DNA from: Actinernus sp. WN-2022
Lineage: Eukaryota > Cnidaria > Anthozoa > Actiniaria > Actinernidae
DNA length: 64,000 nucleotides
Direction: 5' to 3'
Assembly: GCA_030867875.1 (NCBI GenBank)
Contig: JAOWCC010000019.1
Span: forward strand, 32,841,976-32,905,975
This document shows positions 55,651-64,000 of the stretch, piece after piece. The notes beneath the pieces were generated by a model that saw only the letters and a list, made by a program, of their open reading frames with translations, made no database searches and was not told where the DNA came from. The position numbers and the translations under genes were made by a program. Position 1 is the stretch's first letter; each line of letters starts with the position of its first letter.

Positions 55651-57472
55651 TACTATCGTATCTATATTATAAAAAAAAAAATAGAAAATGGTTCTGCATC
55701 TATGTCCTATAATAAAATGCACTTTCGAGGTCTTGAAAAGCTGGTAAATACACTCGCGTTCCGCAGTTTTTCAAAACCTCCACTTGCGTGCATTATTTTG
55801 TTATAGAACATGGAGAACTATCTTTTATTTTATAGTACATGGGAATGTGTGTTTCTCGCTGTAGTGAAGTGTTTTGACTCGTGGATAAGCTTCATTGCAG
55901 GAGAATAAAGCAAGCAAAGTAACCATGCATTGTGACAGAGCTGAACAGCCAACTCGTACCCAGATCCCATTTACTGAATGTGACGCGCGGGAACTAGGGA
56001 CGACTGCGAAGAATAAGAGTTTTATGGCAAGGATAAGCTTCAAATACTCATTTCCTTCAGAAACTAAGAAACAACATATTGTTTGAACAGTATAGTTTAA
56101 AGTGCCTATAACCCCCAAATTATTATTTTTACATTGAAACTTTAAACCATTATTTAGAACTTAAAGCAAAAATGGGAGGCTAAAACTCAACTGTAATTCT
56201 TTTATGGCCTTTCAAAGTTGAGAACCAGAACATGTGGCCGTCAGTTTTCAATTCCCTTTGGGGCCCTGGATACTAGTGGCCTGTGACGTGTATGTAGTCA
56301 GGCGTCCTTCCAATTCCATACAAACATCTCTTATTTCTGTGACTCTTGCAAACTCGCCACATGATAAATATCCAATGAAATGTCACCAAACTTGGTAAAG
56401 TTACAAATTTCGATGTGCTCTTTCTTGTGATGGAGTTTATTTCCTACTGATTAGACTATAATAAGGACGTTATTCCTTTTTGAATTATTTTTCTTATTCA
56501 GATTTTCCAACTCCTTTGAGAATACCAAGACAATGGTCTAAATTAGAGGAACAAAAGAAACCGTGCAAAGGATTCTGGTAGTTGTTGTAAAATGACGCCC
56601 GATTGACGTCATAATTCCAGGGCCTCGCCAAGACTCGCGCTGACAGGAAGCCCAAAACGGATGTTTTCGCTAACTTTGACGCTGTATCAACAGGAAATGT
56701 AATACTGACCGGATATGTAATAAAAATGAACAGGATCTGTAATAACAACAGGATATGTAATAAAAATCAACAGGATTTGTAATAAAACGTTAACAGGAAA
56801 TGTTATACATTTTTAACCGGAAATGTAATAAAATAGTTAACAGGAAATGTAATAACAATCAACAGGAAATGTAATAACACTACTTGGTCGAGGTAGTGTA
56901 TCATCAATCACTCTAGCAGTGAACAAACAACACCTACCAATGAATGACGTCATCAGTCATGTGAGTCATTTAGTGATCACAATCAGCTTCTCAACATGCA
57001 CGTCAAAGATCACGTGATCAGCGCTGAGAACGTCGCGTGAGTAATTCTCTGAGCACAAATATCTACCCTTGGAACAAAACAAGCAAATTGTATGACGTCA
57101 TAGAACACACGTCACATAGGCTTATCCTTATAAGCACGACTTTTTTACCGTTTTCTTTTCTTCACGCAAAAAGACTCCTGGTTTCACCAAAATATTATGT
57201 AGGCCGACTTCAAACGTCCCTTGACATAGGCTGGGGAGACTTAAGACAGAGAATAGCTCACGTGACGTTCGCAGCGCTGATCACGTGATCTGTGACGTTG
57301 TGCAGGTTGAGAAGCTTATTGTGATCACGGACTAAATGATTCACATGACTGATGACGTCATTCACGTAATTGGTAGGTGTTGTTTGTTCATTGCTAGAGT
57401 GATTGATAGGCTACCTCGACCAAGTAGTGTTGTTATACATTTCCTGTTGATTGTTATTACATTTCCTGTTAA

Positions 57473-60400
57473 GGTTACCGGATGCCTTCAGGGTGCGTTT
57501 CCAGTCTAAACAAGAGCCCATCTGGGCTTTCACTCGGGCCACATGAGATTGAAGATGAAATACACTTTCATTTGAAATCCTCTTAGTAACAAGTTGTGCT
57601 TTAATTCGCCAGTGAGAACGTCATAAAAACAGACTGGTCTATTAATCGCTTTTATGACACGACTATGATAACGCAGTATTCGAACAACAGAATACTGGCA
57701 ATTCAAGTGTATAAATGCAATACAATGACATATTCAGACAATAGATCAAAAACTCGGGGAAATGCCGGCTAAAACTGTATGAATAAATGTGAAATGAAAC
57801 ATAAATTTCATAGCAAGAAAAATTGTAATTCCTAATGAGAAAGCTCTTCTATTAAGCCGCTTCTCAAATTCACAGACTGTTTCACAAAAAACATTTGCGC
57901 TTTAATATCGACACAAGAGTTCAGTTGACCTTTCAAATAATTTATTCTGAGGTACGCATAATCTAAATCACAGATGTTAAATAAAGCGATAATTAGAAGA
58001 AAAAGTACATTAACAGACAAACTGAGAGGAAATTTATTCAAATCAAAAAGAGTTTACTAACAGTACTTACGTAACTGAACTTTAGTTTTGGATCTTTTGG
58101 TAGTGTTGTTGACAGCATCCCACCTTCGTGCACATATGCACTGAATCGGAATGAAAGTCGAAGCCTACCTCGAACTTAACTTTCAGCTAACCTGTTTCCT
58201 TTCATTCCACAATGAATTTTGATCCTCTTCACAGTAACGTAATTTAACGTCTCAGATATTATATAGCGCTGTGTATTTCAAGTACTGTTTCCTCTCTCTT
58301 TGCTGGCAGTTCATGCTTCTTGTTCGTGTAGTTTCCGCATTTCAGTTGGCATACACTGAAAACATCTGCTTAACTAAGATTTGTAAAAATCTCAGCGGAT
58401 CATGTAAATATTCCGCTTAAATGGCTCAATTGAGGGTTTCTGCCGTCAAAGTTTATTTTTTGTTTCAGTTTTCCCCATATTAGCCGACATGTATAATGTC
58501 TCGAGCTCTCAATCCAGTAGAAAGACTGGTTATTCTGTCGTAAAACATGCCTTAGCTGTACAAGTTAGGTTGTATTGCATAATTGCCCACGATGGAATAG
58601 ATTTCTGACAATGACTCATTGAAAGTGATATCTCCTTGTCTCGCCTAGTCTGAGAGCTTTGAACTTTCTTATCTGAGCGCGCCTGACGAGATCTAACCTT
58701 TGATTATAATTCGATACCCGTTGATATCCAAACGTGTTTGGATATTGTATTTCGCTTACGTTTCTAAATGTACATTGGATCTGTCCAAACAGCGCTGATC
58801 GAATGTATTACGGCTCCTGGTTGTTCATGTATTTTTATGATCAAGAAGAGCGCCAGTTGAAATATCCTGAGCCTGTTGGAAGGCTTTCGCCCTCGCGGGT
58901 CGACGATTTTGATTTACTGTATTAAATTCTGTAAATAAATTAACCTGGCGAGTGTTACGTGACCAGCACAGTGCGATCTGATTGGTGGTGAACTTGACCT
59001 TTAACGCATGCGCAGAAATTTTGCGACACCCAACAAAAATAATTAAAAAAAAAAAAAAAAACGGCTTGCATTTTAAGACTCGGTGCTGCCACAGGCAGCC
59101 CGAGTAATTATGTAGCACCTCGAAGAAACATCGTAGATATATCATTCACGTATCATTTTAAAGCTTATAAAATTGGCTACATAAAAAGTTTTGAGTTCTT
59201 TGAAAATCTCGAATTTTCCGCCATCCCGTTTCTCCGATCTAGCGAGAAAGTTTAAAAATCTGTTTGCTTTGTCGCATTTCAGAGGAATCGTATTACAAAA
59301 GGGTGTCGGGGAATTTCAAAATTCGATTTAGTTCAAAAGTTATCATGCTTTCCGTGAAAAGGCGAAAAATAATCCGAGTAGATATGCGGGAAACGTCGTC
59401 AAGAGCTCTCTTTTTAGAATTTCCCAATTCCCCGACACGGTTTTGCAGCGGATATATCAATAAATAAATTCCTCTTGAGTGGGATCTTTTTTAAAACTCT
59501 ATTTTGGTTGAAAATCGAAAGCGATAAAATAGCACTTCAAAAAAATATACCCGTCTGTCGTGCGTGAATCTGAAGCCCCGCCTCTCCAACAATTAGCAAG
59601 CTCTTGGCCAATCATTTCTCATCACAGTTCAACTATCTGTCAATATTTCCCGCCAATGTTGATTTCCGATCAAAGCTACGCGCCGCATCGAGAAAATGTT
59701 TGTTCTTTTTTGTGTGACTTGAAAAATGGTAGCGGTAAGAGTCGGCTGGTTTCCCAGGCTAGAAAAATGGGAAAGACAAAAAGACCTGAGGGACAAAGCC
59801 AAGGTGAACTCCTGAAAGAGACGCCTTGAATGCCAGCATAGTTAGTAGAGGAGACAGCAATTTGCAGGCGTCTGAAACAGCACGGCAATAGCGAGATCGT
59901 GGTTGAACCGATTCAGGGTCACCGTGAGATTTCAGAGATTTTACATTTCCATCTAAGTTTTCTTGGAAACAAATATTCTCTCGGCTGGCTCATATCAATT
60001 CTTCTTTATGTTCAGATGTGGACCGCTCGGGAGCACAAATACATGTACGAACGCTTGTCGGGTTTTGCGAGGACTCCTATTTGGCTAATTGTAATTGTAG
60101 CCGTATGCATTGTTTGGCCTCGTTTTGCTTTTCTTTTTTCTTTGTTTTCCAAGCTAAGGACATCCTGCTTGCTTTTTGTAAGATATAAGGCCAACGACCG
60201 ATGGAATCGTGTGTGGAAAAACGTTTTTCAATAAACGTAAACATTGGTATATGAAATGAATTTAATATGTGCTCTTCTCCGCACCGTCGTTACGGGCGAG
60301 TGAGCACTTGTCATGTGTTTATTGATCTGCTGTCAATCAAAAAGAACCTTTTACTTCCGGTTAAAAACTTCCTTTTGGTATTTCTCCGTCAATCTTAATT

Positions 60401-60506
60401 TTTTTTGAACGGAGTTTTTGGTATATGAGACACTACTACTAAAACTACATTTCTGTGCTAAAAAAAATTTTTCCCATCTTTTTCGTTTTGAAGGTATCCG
60501 GTAACC
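57473..60506. mobile_element. 3.03-kb TTAA-flanked TIR element (piggyBac-like target site)
   Basis: 17-bp ends GGTTACCGGATGCCTTC / GGTTACCGGATACCTTC (one mismatch), flanked by TTAA on each side. No transposase recognised; a 111-codon hydrophobic ORF (59899-60234) and other short ORFs lack family motifs. A 32-bp mini-element sits inside at 59730. Confidence 0.85.
59730..59761. mobile_element. 32-bp mini-element with 9-bp target duplication
   Basis: TAGCGGTAAGAGTCGGCTGG...TTTCCCAGGCTA, flanked by GAAAAATGG (59721-59729, 59762-59770). Its core equals one half of the palindrome at 4351-4450. Confidence 0.85.
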
Positions 60507-60918
60507 TTAACTATTTTATTACATTTCCGGTTAAAAATGTATCACATTTCCTGTTAACTTTTTATTACAAATCCTGTTAATTTTTATTACATATCCTGTT
60601 GTTATTACAGATCCTGTTCATTTTTATTACATATCCGGTTAGTATTACATTTCCCGTTGATTATTACATGGGGTTATAGGCAAACACAAACACGAGACAT
60701 TGATCGCCACAAGAAAGTGTTTACGGCGAAATCCCCGCGATTTACGCGTCAGTTTGCGCATGCGCCCTCGCTATTCAGCTCTGTCCTGTGATGTAATATT
60801 GATAACTAGCAGCGACCCGTGGAACTAACACGCCCAGATCGTCAGCTCGGGCTTCCTGTGGTATGAGCGTTACTCACAGACAGACCCCAACAGTTAGTGT
60901 ATTATTAGATAGAGGATA

Positions 60919-61017
60919 TTACACGGTGGTGCGAAGATATGAAGTTTATCCTCGTGTCACATTTCACGAGTGAGCGCAGCGAGTGGATAAACTTCATATC
61001 TTCAAACCACCGTGTAA
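60919..61017. mobile_element. Hairpin (ATTACACGGTGGT ends)
   Basis: ATTACACGGTGGTGCGAAGA...AAGTTTATCC pairs with its complement around CACGAGTGAGCGCAGCGAG. Confidence 0.8.
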
Positions 61018-61237
61018 TTTTCTTTTTACTACATGGACAATTAAACTGCTCTACGAATTACTATCTATTCATTTTACTTACTGTCAGTACAAACTTCTTC
61101 GTGATCTTTCTATTAAAGCTGTTCTGGGGAGTTTCATCGCGTTTTCTTGACTCTTAATTCGTTGAAGTCGAGAAAATCTCGAGTTTTAGATCGTACTTGG
61201 CCTTTTGTGCTCAGAATATTCATTGTCGTGCAGCTCA

Positions 61238-62163
61238 TTTAAAGGGGAACTCAACCCTAAAATCAACCCAATGTCTATACAAACATGTATTCGAAATAAA
61301 TAGGTTCTGCTATTTAATTTTTCTGTGTTGCGCGTCCGAGGTGGGGGGGGGGGACTCGGGGAGGGACTCCCCATAAAAATAGACCGGGGTGCTCGACCTA
61401 TCTTTTAGGGGTTAAAATCGTTAGCAGTGCTATCTCATAGGGGTCTTCCAAAGGTCTGCTATCTTTTAGGGGTCTCCGAGACCCAAAATGTTTGTGGCCG
61501 AGAAAAAATAGCGCTGGATCCTCGAGCATGAGACCCCACAAGTTGAATCGGTATAATGTCTTTATATAGTCTCTAATAAATCCAATTAATGCCATTTTCT
61601 TGTCTTTTGGAGTGCTATCTTTTAGGGGTAAGTTTTTTGTGAGCCACGCCCATATTGCTATCTTTTAGGGGTGAATTTCATTTCTTACGTCGAGCACCCC
61701 CGTCTATTTTTATGGGGAGTCCTCCCCCCCCCCCCCCCCCCCCCCCCCCGGGGGTTGCGCGTCTAGCAAGAGAAATCCGAAAACCTTCCTCACAACGTCC
61801 GTTATGTACAGACGGCTAAAGTCTTGTAATTTTTGACGTCAGATACGGGGAATAAATTAGTTTTGCCATGCTGTGTCCGATATTGAATAGCGGGACTAAC
61901 GGCTTCTAATTGCGGACCATTGTGTTTTCTTTGTGCTAGAGGTGTGATCGTTTTTCCTTGGTATGTGTGACGTACGTTATGGGGAAATTTGCACTGAATT
62001 GAGCCGCCACACAATATAGATTTTTCAGCGGAAAATCGAACTTGGAGACTAATTTCCTCCTCATAGACGCGCAACACAGAAAAATAAAATAGCAGAACTT
62101 ATTTCTTTCGAATACATCTTTGTAAAGACGTTGGGTTGATTTTAGGGTTGAGTTCCCCTTTAA
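61238..62163. mobile_element. Family B TIR element with nested insertion
   Basis: AAAGGGGAACTCAACCCTAA and complement TTAGGGTTGAGTTCCCCTTT; the inner arms also pair (GTTCTGCTATTTAATTTTTC). Confidence 0.85.
61337..61753. mobile_element. Nested element with poly-G/poly-C ends and 10-bp target duplication
   Basis: Inverted ends GAGG-G11-ACTCGG...ACTCCCCATAAAAATAGAC / complement with a run of 26 C (61724-61749). Flanked by GTTGCGCGTC (61327-61336, 61754-61763). The interior repeats GCTATCTTTTAGGGGT several times. Confidence 0.85.
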
Positions 62164-62366
62164 GCTGTTCACATCTTCCTCTGTGATTTTCACAAACTGT
62201 AGTTCAAAAGGCGGCAAACGTGACGTCAGCGATATTTTCACTAGTGAGGATATGGAAAATACGCCACTCAATACCCGGATGTAGTTTCGTATGAGTTCTA
62301 TGAGTGGTTTATTTCTCAGTAAAACACTATCCTCCATATAATAAATAAGAATATTTAATTCAGTAC

Positions 62367-62417
62367 CTGTACATGTAGGCTGGTCCTGTATGGCATATCC
62401 AGGGTTGCATTTTTGTA
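62367..62417 (-). CDS. FBN: Fibrillin exon 2: hybrid domain, C-terminal micro-exon
   Basis: A 51-bp phase 1-1 exon encoding QKCNPGYAIQDQPTCT. The pattern C-x-x-G-Y-x(8)-C fits the last two cysteines of a fibrillin hybrid domain, and gives eight Cys together with the preceding exon. The donor is GTACTG; the acceptor (GATGACAG) has a weak pyrimidine tract. Intron 1 is 472 bp and holds only a short hairpin near 62570-62650. It could be mistaken for half an EGF exon, but the order CC...C-x-x-GY...C and the position after a CC exon favour the hybrid domain. Confidence 0.72.
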
Positions 62418-62889
62418 CTGTCATCAAAAATTAATAAGTAAATGAATGAGGAATGAAGGAATAAATGATCAAATTAGTAATACACCGTATTATCCTATAA
62501 ATATTATATTTCAACCAATCATAGCTCAGCATTTCTATGAAATACAGGTATTTCAGCGAGACAAATGAAACCTTGTTGAAAGTTCAAATAATTGCACGAG
62601 CCTTTAGGCGAGTGCAATTTGAGAACTTTAAACATATCACTCAGTGTCTTTAAATCCTGTATACATGTAGCACTCGCTTTCATGCGATTTCCACTACATG
62701 TACATTTCTCGTGAAATATTCGCCCGTATTCCATAGAAAACCACGCAATAACCAGTAAATATGTTCTTATGCTTTGGAAACTCATCTTTACTAGCCGTTA
62801 TCTTGCAAGAAAATCTCTATAGAATTCTATTGGTCGAATCAATGTGCTGAAGTAACTTAATTTAACCAATCATGTTAGAAGATACTTAC

Positions 62890-63030
62890 TAATACCGGGG
62901 CACACTTCACACGGGCTGCCCCAGGCCTTGCCGAGTGACTGGCAGCACACCTCTCTCGACACAGCACCGTCGATTGACTGTTCGCAGTAAGTGTTGACAA
63001 TTCTGGTCCAGCACAAGGCTGTGCGAGTAT
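62890..63030 (-). CDS. FBN: Fibrillin exon 1 of window: hybrid domain, N-terminal part
   Basis: Encodes about 47 residues with Cys in the order C-C-CC-C-C, including VCCQSLGKAWGSPCEVCP. A CC pair where TB domains have CCC, followed by GKAWG-PCE-CP, is the fibrillin hybrid-domain pattern. The acceptor is TTTCAACAG; the chosen donor is GTAAGTATC. A weaker donor six bases upstream (GTATTAG, exon end 62896) keeps the same phase. The remaining two Cys come from the next exon. As part of secreted fibrillin it would act in extracellular microfibrils. The gene continues beyond the right edge, and no further exon is visible in 63031-64000. Confidence 0.85.
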
Positions 63031-63081
63031 CTGTTGAAATTCAATGTACGATATCAAAACGAACCGTTAACCTTGTCCCTT

Positions 63082-63537
63082 AAAGTGCTTAATATGAGCC
63101 CTAGCCAGTAATCGTTTATTTGGGTGCAGTAAAGATTTAAAAATCTTTTCCAACCATTATTGGGCGATTTATGGTCGTAATATTGCTTTAAAATGCATTA
63201 CAAATAGTCGAAATGACGTCATTTACGGCAAATTATGCTAATGAGCTGAACATGAATTGAGTCAACATTTAATTTATGTATTTGTTCAGTTGTTTTCAGG
63301 CGTCAGACATTTGACTCTTGGAATCTTATTGAAGTATATTTTAATAAGTGGACCTGACCTAAAAACAGAGCAAAATTAACTAGAATTGGCTTTTGATTGA
63401 AATGACGTCATTGAAATTTGATTCCTTAATTAACGAAAATGGCAGATGTTAATATTGTTTTCCTATGTCGGCCATTTTGTTTTCCACTTTGACCAATAAA
63501 TCAATGAGAACTGGCTACTAGGGCTTATATGCACTTG
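63082..63537. mobile_element. Family A TIR element (unexpanded)
   Basis: TAAAGTGCTTAATATGAGCC...CTAGCCAG and complement CTGGCTACTAGGGCTTATAT. Interior TGACGTCA motifs as in other family members. Lies about 50 bp upstream of the exon 1 acceptor. Confidence 0.83.
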
Positions 63538-63675
63538 AATAGGAACATATATAACGAATGACTAGTGTAGTTCTGCTAACCGCCGTGGAAAACTGGGAAC
63601 ATTTGTTGCTTCTCGGAAACAAATGCGCGCAAACGAGAAAACATCCGCAACAATGTTGACTAGATCCCATATGCT

Positions 63676-63720
63676 GCGCATGCGCATGATTGCGCATGCG
63701 CTTGATTAAGGCGCATGCGC
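63676..63720. promoter_or_regulatory. Three perfect NRF-1-type sites
   Basis: GCGCATGCGC occurs at 63676-63685, 63692-63701 and 63711-63720. This palindrome is the consensus for the NRF-1 family. Function at an intronic site here is unproven; the rest of 63540-64000 shows no exon. Confidence 0.55.
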
Positions 63721-64000
63721 CAGTTTCTCGTGTAACGTTTCTTGGTTTGCTCCATTGGGTTTGCTCAGCCAGGCAGCAAAACATTTTTCTTGCTTCCCGT
63801 TCGTTTGCTCACCCAAGAAACATCAGCAGCAATGGTTCCTCGTGTGCGCAGGCCTTTAAGCTTGTATAAACCGCTAAAGAAAGTGAGAGTTGTATTTTCT
63901 GTCAGTCCTCCAAAAACTTCCCCTACCGGTCAGAACAAGAACTCTCTATACATATAGACAAACACAAAATATAAAAAAATGTTGTTCGGCTGTGTTTGGG

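Larger units (their letters stand above)
56688..60655. mobile_element. Foldback with AACAGGAAATGTAATAA arms, split by a 3-kb element
   Basis: Left arm 56688-56882: about nine 17-20 bp units (AACAGGAAATGTAATAA, AACCGGAAATGTAATAA). Right arm 60507-60655 is the inverse, and an inner right part is at 57432-57472. The inner palindrome (56883-57432) carries ACCTACCAAT...TGACGTCATCAG and GATCACGTGATC stems. Confidence 0.82.

Noticed and set aside
59899..60234. 111-codon hydrophobic ORF inside the TTAA element
   Set aside because: Begins at GTG, has no recognisable family motif, and could be chance; kept only as a remark on that element.

Overview
This is animal nuclear DNA, most likely from an anthozoan cnidarian (a coral or sea anemone). 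Evidence is one extracellular-matrix gene with small phase-1 exons, long AT-rich introns packed with hairpin/TIR elements and minisatellites, and CR1/L2-like LINEs. The species cannot be named from sequence alone, and nothing bacterial or viral is recognised.

The backbone is one fibrillin-family gene on the minus strand running through the whole window and off both ends. I place 22 coding exons (894 codons) by matching acceptors, donors and phase; every exon is phase 1-1. In protein order: hybrid domain (62890-63030 + 62367-62417), cbEGF (54964-55089), TB/8-Cys (53323-53478 + 51620-51697), three cbEGFs (51000, 49264, 46036), nine cbEGFs (38114 down to 21465), TB (19780-19923 + 18626-18694), two cbEGFs (15568, 9702), and the first half of a TB (7459-7623). 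This hyb-cbEGF-TB-12 cbEGF-TB-2 cbEGF-TB order matches the hyb2 to TB5 segment of vertebrate fibrillins. The window therefore looks like the central part of a conserved fibrillin rather than several EGF genes.

The most interesting feature is an extra exon at 39076-39142, between the third and fourth cbEGFs of the 12-repeat run. It encodes a start Met and a textbook signal peptide, has an in-frame upstream stop, and ends in a phase-1 donor that joins cleanly to the next cbEGF. It looks like an internal alternative first exon that would make a short secreted fibrillin. Both TB domains of the C-terminal part (TB4 and TB5 equivalents) carry an RGD tripeptide.

The introns hold the rest. 1-6.3 kb: a large foldback element containing a CR1/L2-like LINE and a second foldback. 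7.6-18.6 kb: many MITEs, a LINE 3' fragment and a 44-bp array. 19-31 kb: a Pol III tRNA-like unit, a 48-bp array, a 1.2-kb palindrome in a hexanucleotide repeat, and 120- and 150-bp arrays. 31-38.6 kb: a tRNA-derived SINE, a minisatellite with 106-bp higher-order units, and CTAT microsatellite. 39.5-44.6 kb: a degenerate LINE whose ORF1 is split by a TIR element. 45-53 kb: nested TIR elements and two clusters of palindromic repeats. 56.7-60.7 kb: a foldback split by a 3.03-kb TTAA-flanked element. 61-64 kb: nested TIR elements and a triple NRF-1-type motif. Three tiny palindromic elements share TAG...CTA ends and exact 9-bp target duplications, and may be one transposon class.
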